From: Ancylobacter polymorphus
GTDB taxonomy: Bacteria; Pseudomonadota; Alphaproteobacteria; Rhizobiales; Xanthobacteraceae
Length of the DNA stretch: 64,000 bases
Direction: 5' to 3'
Assembly (NCBI RefSeq): GCF_022836935.1
Contig: NZ_CP083239.1
Coordinates: 3,920,001-3,984,000, forward strand
Below are positions 1 to 8,693 of this stretch, piece after piece; the stretch's first letter is position 1; every line of letters starts with the position of its first letter. The notes under the pieces are model-generated. The model ran no database searches. It was not told the DNA's origin and worked only from the letters and a program-made list of their open reading frames with translations. The position numbers and the translations under genes were made by a program.

Positions 1-321
1 GAACCGGCGGGTCTCGACGCTATCCTGTTCGAAACGCTGACGGAATTGGCGCCGGCCCGCACGGCCGAGGATGCTCGAATCGCCGCCTATGTCGATGGGC
101 TCGACGCAGCGACACTGGTGGCCGAGCACAGCTATGTCACCGTCAACGGCACCCGCTTCACCCAGGTTCTGGCGACCATTCTCGACCATGTGTTCAATCA
201 CCAGACCCATCACCGCGGCCAGGTTCACTGTCTTATCAGTGGCTTGCTCGGTAATGACGCCGCGCCTTCGCTCGATCTCGTCGCTTTCCAGCGCGCGAGC
301 GGCTTCTCCCGCCAAGGCTAG
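1..321 (+). CDS. DinB family protein, C-terminal part (5' end outside window)
   Basis: An open frame runs from base 1 to the stop at 319-321, so the true start lies upstream of the window. The visible ~106 residues contain the distal metal-binding histidine region of the DinB/YfiT four-helix fold (HVFNHQTHHRGQVH) and the usual family ending (PSLDLVAFQR). DinB-like proteins are small, often DNA-damage-inducible, putative metal-dependent hydrolases or thiol transferases; the substrate cannot be inferred. An internal TTG at 46 could be mistaken for a start, but similarity to the fold extends upstream of it. Confidence 0.85.
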   Translation, partial: EPAGLDAILFETLTELAPARTAEDARIAAYVDGLDAATLVAEHSYVTVNGTRFTQVLATILDHVFNHQTHHRGQVHCLISGLLGNDAAPSLDLVAFQRASGFSRQG

Positions 322-375
322 GCGCCGCGCGCCGTTACTCTTGCCGACGGACCGCCGGCGCGGCACAAGACGGGC

Positions 376-2247
376 ATGATCATTCTCGACGATATCTCGC
401 TCCGCATCGCCGGTCGGCTTCTGATCGACCACGCCTCGGTGGCGCTGCCGGAAGGCGCGCGGATCGGCCTCGTCGGCCGCAACGGCACCGGCAAAACCAC
501 GCTTTTTCGCGCCATTACAGGCGAATTGGAGCTGGAAAGCGGAGATATCCGCATCCCCGCCGCTGCGCGCATCGGCCAGGTGGCGCAGGAGGCGCCAGCC
601 GGACCGGAGAAGCTGATCGACGTGGTGCTGGCGGCGGACACGGAACGCGCCAAGCTTTTGAAGGAACGCGAGAAAGCCACCGATCCCGCGCGCATCGCCG
701 AGATCGAGCTGCGTCTGGTCGACATCGACGCGCACGCTGCGCCCGCACGCGCTGCCCGCATTCTCGCCGGCCTCGGCTTCGATGATGCCGCCCAGCAGCG
801 CGCCTGTTCGGAGTTTTCCGGCGGCTGGCGCATGCGCGTGGCGCTGGCTGCCCTGCTCTTTGCCGAGCCGGACCTGCTGCTGCTGGACGAACCGACCAAC
901 TATCTCGACCTTGAAGGCACGCTGTGGCTGCAGGACTTCCTGTCCCGCTACCCCCGCACCGTGCTCATCGTCAGCCATGACCGCGAACTGCTCAACCAGT
1001 CGGTTGGCTTCATCCTGCATCTCGACCAGGGCAAGCTAACCCTTTGGCGCGGCGGGTATGATTCCTTCGAGCGCCAGCGCGCCGAGAAGCAGGTGGTCGA
1101 CCAGAAGGCGCGGGCGAAGCAGGAAGCCAAGCGCAAGCATATGGAAGCCTTTGTCGAGCGCTTCCGCGCCAAGGCGACCAAGGCGAAGCAGGCGCAATCG
1201 CGGCTGAAGGCGCTGGCCCGCATGGCGCCGATCGCGGAAGCCGCGAGCGAACAGGCGGCGGCGATCTCCATCCGCCATCCCGAGCGCATTCCCTCGCCGC
1301 CGATCCTGACCCTGGACGGCGTTTCGGCCGGCTATACGCCCGGCAAGCCGGTGCTGCGCAACCTCACGCTGCGCATCGACCATGACGACCGCATCGCCCT
1401 GCTCGGGCCGAACGGAAACGGCAAGTCCACGTTTGCCAAGCTGATTTCCGGCCGGCTTGCCCCTCTGGGCGGCAGCATCGTGCGTGCGGCCGGGCTCGAC
1501 ATCGCCTATCTCGCCCAGCACCAACTCGACGAGTTGGTCGCCAATGAGACCGTTTACGACCATGTGCGCCGGCTGATGCCGGAGGCACCGGAAGCCAAGG
1601 TGCGCTCGCGCGCGGCGGAAATGGGCTTTTCCGGCGCGACGGCCAATACGATCATCGCGGCGCTGTCGGGCGGCGAGAAGGCGCGGCTGCTGCTCGGCCT
1701 CGCCGCTTTTCATGGTCCGCATCTGTTGATTTTGGACGAACCGACCAACCATCTCGACATCGCGGCGCGGCAGGCGCTGATTGAGGCGATCAACGATTTT
1801 CCCGGCGCCGTCATCCTCATCAGTCACGACCGCACCCTCCTCGACGCCTCCGCCGAGCGTTTGTGGCTGGTGGCGGAGGGGACGGTGCGCCCCTATGACG
1901 GGGATCTCGACGAATATCAGCGCCTCGTCGTCGGTCGCACCGCCTCTGCGTCGCGCAAGGAGGCGTCAGGCACCCGCGCCGATGAACGGCGGCAGGCGGC
2001 GGATCGGCGCAGCGAGACGGCGCCGCTGCGCAAGCGGATCAAGGATCTCGAGGCGACGATTGCCAAGCTGGAACGCAGCCTCAGCACGCTCGACGCCAAG
2101 CTCGCCGACGACACGCTGTATACGCGGGCGCCGCTGGAGGCGCAGCGTCTGGCGCGTGAGCGCAGCGCGGCGGCGGATGCGCTGGCGAAGGCAGAGGAAG
2201 ACTGGCTCGACGCCTCGGCCGCGCTTGACGAGGCCATGGCCTCCTAG
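376..2247 (+). CDS. ABC-F family ATPase (YheS/Uup type)
   Basis: This 623-residue cytosolic protein has two fused ABC ATPase domains and no membrane segment, the hallmark of the ABC-F family, whose members act on ribosomes. Domain 1 has a Walker A (GRNGTGKTT, residues 35-43), a signature SGGW and the Walker B LLLLDEPTN. Domain 2 repeats the pattern with GPNGNGKST, LSGGEKARLLLG and LILDEPTNHLD. A basic, helical linker near residues 230-280 separates the domains. A coiled-coil tail follows domain 2, as in Uup/YheS proteins. Assignment to ABC-F is secure. Which ABC-F subfamily it belongs to, and whether it rescues stalled ribosomes, is not decidable by eye. Confidence 0.93.
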   Translation: MIILDDISLRIAGRLLIDHASVALPEGARIGLVGRNGTGKTTLFRAITGELELESGDIRIPAAARIGQVAQEAPAGPEKLIDVVLAADTERAKLLKEREKATDPARIAEIELRLVDIDAHAAPARAARILAGLGFDDAAQQRACSEFSGGWRMRVALAALLFAEPDLLLLDEPTNYLDLEGTLWLQDFLSRYPRTVLIVSHDRELLNQSVGFILHLDQGKLTLWRGGYDSFERQRAEKQVVDQKARAKQEAKRKHMEAFVERFRAKATKAKQAQSRLKALARMAPIAEAASEQAAAISIRHPERIPSPPILTLDGVSAGYTPGKPVLRNLTLRIDHDDRIALLGPNGNGKSTFAKLISGRLAPLGGSIVRAAGLDIAYLAQHQLDELVANETVYDHVRRLMPEAPEAKVRSRAAEMGFSGATANTIIAALSGGEKARLLLGLAAFHGPHLLILDEPTNHLDIAARQALIEAINDFPGAVILISHDRTLLDASAERLWLVAEGTVRPYDGDLDEYQRLVVGRTASASRKEASGTRADERRQAADRRSETAPLRKRIKDLEATIAKLERSLSTLDAKLADDTLYTRAPLEAQRLARERSAAADALAKAEEDWLDASAALDEAMAS

Positions 2248-2348
2248 AGCATTTCACTGTTTCACGGAAACAGTGAAATGATCTAATTCTTTGTTTTGTC
2301 GCGTTTTCTTCACGTGAACCGGTATCCACTTCACTCGACAACGCTCTA
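2245..2348. repeat. Palindromic intergenic repeat element (Rhizobiales type)
   Basis: The element is bounded by TAGAGC at 2245-2250 and GCTCTA at 2343-2348, and the left end overlaps the ABC-F stop codon. Inside is a perfect 14-bp inverted repeat, 2250-2263 against 2267-2280, with a three-base loop. An AT-rich arm containing CACGTGAACCGG follows. From memory, elements with this arm are common between genes in Rhizobiales. The hairpin could double as a terminator for the upstream gene, but it has no clean T-tract. Confidence 0.7.
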
Positions 2349-2518
2349 GCCGCAACGCCGCGCACAAAGCCGGAATACCGGGCTGAAGTGGACTTTCATT
2401 TTCTGAGAAATAGGTAGACGCCGTGCGAGGCTTCTCGCATGGCGCGATGTCGCATACGCGTGACAGGATCGCCCGCCGACCGATTGCGGTGAAAACCGCA
2501 TCGCACGATGCCCAAAAG
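2349..2518. other. Intergenic stretch without a supported gene
   Basis: This stretch lies between the repeat element and the porin terminator. It holds a short hairpin, TGCGGT-GAAA-ACCGCA, near 2485-2500. I see no reading frame with a ribosome-binding site and no RNA gene. Confidence 0.5.
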
Positions 2519-2522
2519 CAAA

Positions 2523-2549
2523 AAGCCCCGGCACAAGGCCGGGGCTTTC
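2523..2549 (-). terminator. Rho-independent terminator of the porin gene
   Basis: The 11-bp stem AAAGCCCCGGC / GCCGGGGCTTT (2523-2533 and 2539-2549) has a five-base loop. It is followed on the minus strand by a U-rich run (A-rich at 2514-2524 on the plus strand). It lies about 25 bases past the porin stop codon. Confidence 0.9.
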
Positions 2550-2572
2550 CGTAGAACCGATCCTAGAAGGGA

Positions 2573-3889
2573 TCAGAAAGAACGCTTCGCCGAGAAGGTG
2601 ACGCGGTTCTGCTCGGTGGTGTCGGTCACAGAGGTGCCGAAGTAGGAATTGCCACCGCTGTATTCGGCCGACAGGTAGTCGTACTGCAGGACGAGGGTCA
2701 AGCCCTTGACCGGCTTCCAACCGATGTTCACGCCGACGTTGTAGCCGGTGAAGTCGATGCTATTGATGTTGTCAACCGCGTAATCGTCGGAAGCGGTGTA
2801 GCTACCCACGAGGGTGGTGAAGACGGCGGGCGTCCAGTAGTGGGTCAGCGAACCACCGACGTACCAGCCGGCGACGCCGTCACCGTAGTAGTCGACAACC
2901 GGGAGAGCGCCGGCGAGGCCGAGATAGCCCGGAGCGCCCTTGGAGTAAGCGCCTTCGACGTACAGGGTGGTGGTCTCAGCGAAGTCGAAGCGCACACCAG
3001 CGAGAGCGGCCCAGCCGGAGTCGTCGGCGCTCGAGATGAAGCCCGTGCCACCGAGGCCTACATAGTAAACATCGCCGATGTTGTGGTAAGCACCGGAGAT
3101 CTTGAACGCACCCCAGGTGCCTTCATAGGCAATGTTCGCGACGATATCCGGAACCTGCTGGCCCTGGGTCGTGAACGAACCACCGAACGGCGTGAAATCG
3201 CCGAAGCCGTAGTCGTCTTCGCGAGCCTGACCGTCTTCGAGGGCGATGGTCGCCGAGAAGCCATTGCCGAAGTCAGCGGTGTACTGGATCACGTTGAGCG
3301 ACTGATCCGAGTAGAAGTTACCCGGACGGATGCCGTACCAGCCGTCACCAGCCCAGAAGTCGAAGGCCGAAGTGGCCTGACCGAAGGTGAAGCCCGCGAA
3401 CTGGATATAGCCGTACTTCAGGACAGCGCGGTTACGCGTGGTGTCCGAGAAGACCGCCGAGGTGGTGCCGTCGTCGGTCAGACCGTAGCCGTAGTTCTGC
3501 CCCTGCTCGAAGCGAGCTTCGATGTAGGAACGCAGGGTGCCGTATTCGGTCTGGGTGCGAGCGTCGAGCTGAACAGCGGCGCGGCTGTAGAAGTCGAACT
3601 GACCATCCGGCTTACCGGTGTAACGGAAGAAGCCTTCGCCAACTTCGTAGGCGCTAACAGTGCGCTCGACCTTGGTGTAGTAGGTGTCGGCCGTCACGTA
3701 GCCGCCGACCTTCAGGCAGGTATCGGTGCCCGGGATGTAGTAGAAGCCCGCGCCGTAGGTGGAGCAGATCTTCACATATTCCGCAGCCTTCGCCTTCACA
3801 GGCAGATCGGCCGCCGCAGCAGTCCCGACCATCGCAAGCCCGGCGACCGAGCCGAGCAGCACATTCTTAATGACCGTCTTCAATTTCAT
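2573..3889 (-). CDS. Porin, Rhizobiales Omp2b-like (porin_2 family)
   Basis: This is a 438-residue outer-membrane beta-barrel porin for passive diffusion of small hydrophilic solutes. The start at 3889 was chosen because the sequence just upstream is a strong Shine-Dalgarno (GGGGGAGA) and because it opens directly into a signal peptide (MKLKTVIKNVLL...GTAAAA). The mature N-terminus (DLPVKAKAAEYVKIC) and two nearby cysteines (ICSTYGAGF..., DTCLKVGGY) are typical of alphaproteobacterial porins. The protein is rich in alternating aromatic strands and ends in phenylalanine (FSAKRSF), the barrel-assembly signal. The frame stays open 60 codons further upstream, but that extension lacks a signal peptide and is rejected. 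The gene stands alone with its own terminator. Confidence 0.95.
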   Translation of the reverse strand: MKLKTVIKNVLLGSVAGLAMVGTAAAADLPVKAKAAEYVKICSTYGAGFYYIPGTDTCLKVGGYVTADTYYTKVERTVSAYEVGEGFFRYTGKPDGQFDFYSRAAVQLDARTQTEYGTLRSYIEARFEQGQNYGYGLTDDGTTSAVFSDTTRNRAVLKYGYIQFAGFTFGQATSAFDFWAGDGWYGIRPGNFYSDQSLNVIQYTADFGNGFSATIALEDGQAREDDYGFGDFTPFGGSFTTQGQQVPDIVANIAYEGTWGAFKISGAYHNIGDVYYVGLGGTGFISSADDSGWAALAGVRFDFAETTTLYVEGAYSKGAPGYLGLAGALPVVDYYGDGVAGWYVGGSLTHYWTPAVFTTLVGSYTASDDYAVDNINSIDFTGYNVGVNIGWKPVKGLTLVLQYDYLSAEYSGGNSYFGTSVTDTTEQNRVTFSAKRSF

Positions 3890-4199
3890 TCTCCCCCAAA
3901 TTGGACCAATGTTGGGTTTTCGATTGTCAGGACCCGCCGCACGGCGCGGCACCCACAGCGATACTGTTCGAAACCACCGGACGGCGCAAAGCCAAAGTGG
4001 CGCCAAAGGGCCCTCAGCGCCCATTCCGCCACGATGTGTTGCTGTCGAGACACAATTCTCACACCGCACGTGCCGACCGCCGGACTGGCGGAAACCCCGT
4101 CAAAAGCCTTGGTAAATCAGGGGTTAACGGGCACGCGCCCGAATTCTTCGCCGCTGGGCGCTGCAGAATGTGGCGACCAGTGCCACGCGTGGGCCGCAA
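3890..4199. other. Intergenic region upstream of the porin, downstream of holC
   Basis: This 310-base gap should contain the porin promoter and leader on the minus strand, given the single-gene arrangement and the Shine-Dalgarno at its edge. I could not pick a convincing -35/-10 pair. Small GC hairpins such as CCGCC-GGACT-GGCGG near 4078-4092 are present. No gene is seen. Confidence 0.4.
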
Positions 4200-4646
4200 T
4201 CAGCGGCGCTGCCAGCGCCCGTTCTCGTCCTGCTGCCAGTAGGTCACGTCGTGACCTTCGGCCTTCGCCGCGCGCCACGCCTGGCGGACAGGTTCGACGG
4301 CTTCGGAATCGTTGCCGTCAAAGAGATGGATCACCCGCTGGTAGATGCCCGTATCGGGAATCACTGCGCCATCAATGAGAAAGCGCACCACGGCGCCGTT
4401 GAGATTCGATTCTTCCGTGGTGAGCAGGATGGGCTGTCGGGCCGGCTCGCCCTGGCGGTCGGTGCCATGCGGCAGGAAGGCTGCGTCGTCATAGGTCCAC
4501 AGCAGCGCGTCCAGCGCCTCGATGCGCTCGGTGGAGGTCGCCTGCACCGCGCAGCGCCAGCCCCGCTCCAGGCACTTCTCCAGAAGCTGAGGCAAGGCAG
4601 CGTCGAGCGGCCGGTTCTGCAGGTGATAGAAGAACACGTCGCTCAA
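4200..4646 (-). CDS. holC: DNA polymerase III subunit chi
   Basis: This 148-residue protein matches HolC, the clamp-loader accessory subunit that links the polymerase III tau complex to single-strand binding protein. It has the family opening (VFFYHLQNRPLDAALPQLLEK), a central LDALLWTYDDAAFLPHG and the LNGAVVRFLIDG segment. The length is that of the family. It lies directly downstream of pepA on the same strand (43-base gap), an arrangement common in alphaproteobacteria and likely one transcript. Confidence 0.92.
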   Translation of the reverse strand: MSDVFFYHLQNRPLDAALPQLLEKCLERGWRCAVQATSTERIEALDALLWTYDDAAFLPHGTDRQGEPARQPILLTTEESNLNGAVVRFLIDGAVIPDTGIYQRVIHLFDGNDSEAVEPVRQAWRAAKAEGHDVTYWQQDENGRWQRR

Positions 4647-4689
4647 TGTCCCCTCCCCCGTTGATCCGGCCGCGTTTTCTCAACGCGGA

Positions 4690-6198
4690 TCACGATTCGT
4701 AGTGACGGGCCACCAGATCGTCGAGCAGACGCACGCCCCAGCCCGAGCCCCAGCTGCGGTTGAACTCGGTGGCGGGCGAGGACATGGCCGTGCCGGCGAT
4801 GTCGAGATGTGCCCACGGCACATCGCCGACAAAACGCTGGATGAACTGAGCGGCGGTGATCGAGCCGCCGAACCGCCCGCCCGTGTTCTTCATGTCGGCG
4901 AACTTCGAATCGATCAGCTTGTCGTAGTCGGCGGAAAGCGGCAGGCGCCACACCTTCTCGCCCGTTGTCAGCCCCGAATCCGTGAGTCGTTCGGCCAGCG
5001 TGTCGTTGTTGGAGAACAGGCCCGCATGCTCGGTGCCGAGCGCGACGATGATGGCGCCGGTGAGCGTGGCAAGGTCCACCATGAATTGCGGCTTGAACCG
5101 CTCCTTGGCGTACCAGAGCACGTCGCCGAGCACGAGCCGGCCTTCGGCATCGGTATTGATGATCTCGATGGTCTGGCCCGACATGGAGGTGACGATGTCG
5201 CCGGGGCGCTGCGCCTTGCCGTCGGGCATGTTCTCGACGAGGCCGATGAGACCGACCACATTGGCCTTGGCCTTGCGGCTGGCCAGCGCATGCATCAACC
5301 CGACGACGCAGGCGGCACCCGCCATATCGCCCTTCATGTCCTCCATGCCGGCGGCCTGCTTGATGGAAATGCCACCGGTGTCGAAGACCACGCCCTTGCC
5401 GACGAAGGCCACCGGCGCCTCGTCCGCCTTGCCACCGTTCCACCGCATCACCACGACGCGGCTCTCCTCGCCCGACCCCTGACCGACGCCGAGCAGCGCG
5501 CCCATGCCGAGCTTCTTCAGGTCCTTCTCGCCCAGCACCTCGACATCCACGCCCACCTTGGCGAGGTCGCCCGCGCGCTTGGCGAATTCGGTCGGGGTGA
5601 GCACATTGGCCGGCTCGTTCACGAGATCGCGGGCGATCACCACACCCTCGCCAATGCCCTCGCGCTTCTTCCAGGCGCGCTTCGCGGCGGAATCGTCCGC
5701 TATATAAAGAGTCACTTTCGGCTTCGCGGTCGCCTCGTCCGGCTTCTTCTTCGTCTTGTAGCGGTCGAAGGCATAGGCGCGCAGGCGCAGGCCAAGCGCC
5801 AATTCGGCCGCGGCATCGCCCGGCACTTCGCTACCCGGCAGCGCGAGAACGACGCTGACATCCTTTGTCCCAGCCGGCAGGCGGCCCATGATGGCTCCGC
5901 CCAGCTTCAGCCAATCGAACGCCTTGAGGTCGGCGGGCTTGCCAACGCCCATGACGAGAAGGCGGGAAGCGTCGAGCCCCACCGGCGCCAGAAGATCAAT
6001 CCCCTTGCCGGACTTCCCGGTGAAGCGCTCGGCCTGCATCGCGCTCGTCAACTGAGCGGAGGAGGGAGCAAGCAGCGCTTCGACCGGCCCCGCGAAGGCT
6101 GGCGCGTCCCCTTCCACCGGCTCGGCGGCGAGAACGACGACGAGCCCCTCCAGGCGGGCCGGGAGCTTGGCAAAACTGATCTTCACATGGTCGGGCAT
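4690..6198 (-). CDS. pepA: Leucyl aminopeptidase (M17 family)
   Basis: This 502-residue cytosolic metallo-aminopeptidase removes N-terminal residues from peptides during protein turnover. The M17 catalytic domain is complete. Metal and catalytic residues fall at K268 and D273 ([10 protein letters not shown]), K280, D291 and the family signature NTDAEGRL at 348-355 (D350, E352, R354). The more variable N-terminal domain spans roughly residues 1-170. The ATG at 6198 gives the normal family length. It is followed by holC, probably in the same operon. Confidence 0.96.
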   Translation of the reverse strand: MPDHVKISFAKLPARLEGLVVVLAAEPVEGDAPAFAGPVEALLAPSSAQLTSAMQAERFTGKSGKGIDLLAPVGLDASRLLVMGVGKPADLKAFDWLKLGGAIMGRLPAGTKDVSVVLALPGSEVPGDAAAELALGLRLRAYAFDRYKTKKKPDEATAKPKVTLYIADDSAAKRAWKKREGIGEGVVIARDLVNEPANVLTPTEFAKRAGDLAKVGVDVEVLGEKDLKKLGMGALLGVGQGSGEESRVVVMRWNGGKADEAPVAFVGKGVVFDTGGISIKQAAGMEDMKGDMAGAACVVGLMHALASRKAKANVVGLIGLVENMPDGKAQRPGDIVTSMSGQTIEIINTDAEGRLVLGDVLWYAKERFKPQFMVDLATLTGAIIVALGTEHAGLFSNNDTLAERLTDSGLTTGEKVWRLPLSADYDKLIDSKFADMKNTGGRFGGSITAAQFIQRFVGDVPWAHLDIAGTAMSSPATEFNRSWGSGWGVRLLDDLVARHYES

Positions 6199-6398
6199 CG
6201 GGGCACCTTGAGTTGTCGCGGCTCGGTTCGTTTCTCTTTAGCCGAATGAGCGACAGGGCACGAGCCTCAAACGGGTCGTGTGGGGGACGCGGCTCCGCCC
6301 GATTTGCGCCGGAAGGCCCAGGCAATTATGCATCGTGCACAAGCATGGCCACGCCGGGGCAGCGGGCAGTCGTCGACAGGGATCAGGATAGCCGCTGG

Positions 6399-7559
6399 AT
6401 GAACCGCCTGGATCGCTATGTGTTCCGATCGGCCGTGACCGCGTTTCTCGGGACGCTGCTCGTGCTGACCGCCATGATCTGGGTGACGCAGGCCCTGCGT
6501 GAACTCGACATCATGACGACGCAGGGCCAGACGATCCTCGCCTTCGTCCTCATCACGGCCCTCGCTCTCCCCGCCCTTATTCTCGGCCTAGCGCCGGCGG
6601 CTCTGTTCATGGCGGTGGCGCAGACGCTCTTCCGCATGAACAGCGATTCCGAAATCGTGGTGGCGAGCGCGGCCGGCATCTCGACCTGGCGCTTCCTGCG
6701 TCCTCTGGTGATTCTGGCGCTGCTGGTGGCGGCGGGCTGCGCCGCGCTGTCGATGGAACTCGTACCGGCGGCGATGCGCCAGTTCCGCTACGAGATCACC
6801 CGCGTGCGCGCGGATGTGGTCGCCTTCATCGCTCAGCCCGGCCGTTTCACCACCCTGTCCCAAGGCATGGTGTTCCATGTGCGCGAGCGCAACGCCAACG
6901 GCGTGCTGGGTGGCATCTTCATCAATGACGCGCGTGATCCCAAGCAGGTGAACACCTATCTCGCCGAACGCGGACAGGTGATCGACTCGGCTGAAGGCAC
7001 GTTCCTCGTGCTCGAAGACGGTGCCATTCACCGGCGCACGCCCGGCAAGGCCGACAGCAATGTCGTCGAGTTCCAGCGCTATGCCTTCGATCTCTCCCCT
7101 TTCACCACGAGCGGCGAGACCACCGTCTATCGGGCGCCGGAGAGACCGTTCGCCGATCTCTGGAGCCCGGACCCCAAGGACATCGTCGTGCGGCTCGAAG
7201 GCACGGGCCGCTTCACCGAGGAACTGCACCGCAGGCTCTCGCTGCCGTTTTACGTGCTTGCCTTCTTCGCCATTGCCTGCGCTGCCCTTGCTGAACCGCG
7301 CACGACGCGCGAGGGACGCGGCCTCGCCCTGGCGGGCACCGCGCCCTTCATCATCTTCCTGCAGGTAACGAGCTTCGGATTGATCAACCAGGTACGCACC
7401 GAGCCGGCCCTGATTCCGGTCGTCTACCTCGTGCCTATCTTGTTCATCCTTGGAGCGATGGCCTCGCTGAGCGGGCGTTTCAAGCCGCGGATGCCGGAAG
7501 CGATTCGCATCCGGATCGACCGCCTTGCCCAGCGTGTCGCACGCGCTACCGTGAACTGA
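6399..7559 (+). CDS. lptF: LPS export permease LptF
   Basis: This is one of two permease halves of the LptB2FG complex, which extracts lipopolysaccharide from the inner membrane and pushes it across the periplasm. The 386-residue protein has the YjgP/YjgQ-family layout: three membrane helices, a periplasmic beta-jellyroll (around residues 130-270) and three more helices. The start at 6399 (MNRLDRYVFRSAV) matches the family N-terminus. The frame is open upstream to 6213 but those residues are not family-like; an ATG at 6345 is a possible alternative. lptG follows after 48 bases. Confidence 0.94.
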   Translation: MNRLDRYVFRSAVTAFLGTLLVLTAMIWVTQALRELDIMTTQGQTILAFVLITALALPALILGLAPAALFMAVAQTLFRMNSDSEIVVASAAGISTWRFLRPLVILALLVAAGCAALSMELVPAAMRQFRYEITRVRADVVAFIAQPGRFTTLSQGMVFHVRERNANGVLGGIFINDARDPKQVNTYLAERGQVIDSAEGTFLVLEDGAIHRRTPGKADSNVVEFQRYAFDLSPFTTSGETTVYRAPERPFADLWSPDPKDIVVRLEGTGRFTEELHRRLSLPFYVLAFFAIACAALAEPRTTREGRGLALAGTAPFIIFLQVTSFGLINQVRTEPALIPVVYLVPILFILGAMASLSGRFKPRMPEAIRIRIDRLAQRVARATVN

Positions 7560-7607
7560 GCCGCCGATGCGTCATCGCAAAAACACCACCGGCAGCGGAG
7601 CGGCGGC

Positions 7608-8693
7608 ATGATCGGCCCCACGCTGGGATTCTATTTCGGACGCCGGTTCATCTCGGCGGTGATGGGCATCTTCCTCGGCTGCGCCAGCCTCATCATGCTC
7701 ATCGACCTGCTCGAACTCTCCCGCCGCGTGGGCGAGCGCGATGTCGATTTCGGCACGCTGCTGCTGCTAGTGTTCTACCGCATGCCGTTCTTCACGGAGC
7801 AGCTGCTGCCCTTCGCCGTGCTGTTCGGCGCCATCGGCACATTCCTCACGCTGTCGCGACGGCTGGAACTGGTCGTGGCGCGCGCGGCCGGCATTTCCGC
7901 CTGGCAGTTCATCGCCCCGGCGGCACTGATCGCGGTGGCGCTCGGCACGTTTTCCACAACGGTCTACAATCCGATGTCCGCCGTCTTCAAGGAGCGCGCG
8001 AGCCGTCTGGAGGCGGAAATCTTCAACCGCCAGACCGGTCTCTTCTCGGCCGGCCGCAGCGGCTTCTGGCTGCGCCAGCAGAGCGTCGACGGGCAGGCGA
8101 TCATCCAGGCGGCCGCGACCAGCGATGGCGGGCGCGAACTGACCAGCGTCAACGTGTTCCTGTTTGACGACAAGGACAAGCTCCTGGAGCGCATCGAAGC
8201 CCGTCGCGCCATCCTTGATCCCGGCGCCTGGCGGCTGGAAAATGCACACGTATTAACTCCAGCAATAGGTTTGCAGGAGTACGACGTCTACATGCTGGCC
8301 ACCAATCTCACCCCGAACCAGGTTCAGGAATCGCTTCAGAGCGAGACCGTCCCGTTTTGGGATCTCCCGGCCGCCATCGACGCGGCAACGCGGGTGGGAT
8401 TTGGCGCTGAACGCTACCGGCTGCAGTACCAAAGCCTCCTCGCCAGACCCGCGCTGTTGCTGGCGATGGTGCTCATCGCGGCTTCGGTCAGCCTGCGCGT
8501 GTTCCGGTTCGGCGGCATCGGCCAGACGATTCTCGGTGGCGTCGCCGCCGGCTTTCTGCTTTATGTTTTCACCAAGCTCGCCGAGGACCTCGGTGAGGCC
8601 GGGATTGTGCATCCCATTATCGCAGCGTGGTTTCCAGCGGTCGTAGGGGCATTGATGGGTATTCTCATCCTGCTTCACCGGGAGGACGGATGA
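7608..8693 (+). CDS. lptG: LPS export permease LptG
   Basis: This is the partner permease of LptF, 361 residues, with the same YjgP/YjgQ architecture and a conserved opening (MIGPTLGFYFGRRFISAVMG). Helices 1-3 occupy roughly residues 10-120 and the last three roughly 270-355. Its stop codon overlaps the lptD start (ATGA), so inner-membrane and outer-membrane parts of the Lpt bridge are translated together. The ATPase LptB and the bridge protein LptC are not in this window. Confidence 0.94.
   Translation: MIGPTLGFYFGRRFISAVMGIFLGCASLIMLIDLLELSRRVGERDVDFGTLLLLVFYRMPFFTEQLLPFAVLFGAIGTFLTLSRRLELVVARAAGISAWQFIAPAALIAVALGTFSTTVYNPMSAVFKERASRLEAEIFNRQTGLFSAGRSGFWLRQQSVDGQAIIQAAATSDGGRELTSVNVFLFDDKDKLLERIEARRAILDPGAWRLENAHVLTPAIGLQEYDVYMLATNLTPNQVQESLQSETVPFWDLPAAIDAATRVGFGAERYRLQYQSLLARPALLLAMVLIAASVSLRVFRFGGIGQTILGGVAAGFLLYVFTKLAEDLGEAGIVHPIIAAWFPAVVGALMGILILLHREDG

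Noticed and set aside
2840..4378. 512-codon plus-strand frame opposite the porin
   Set aside because: Antisense to the porin, with no signal peptide or ribosome-binding site.
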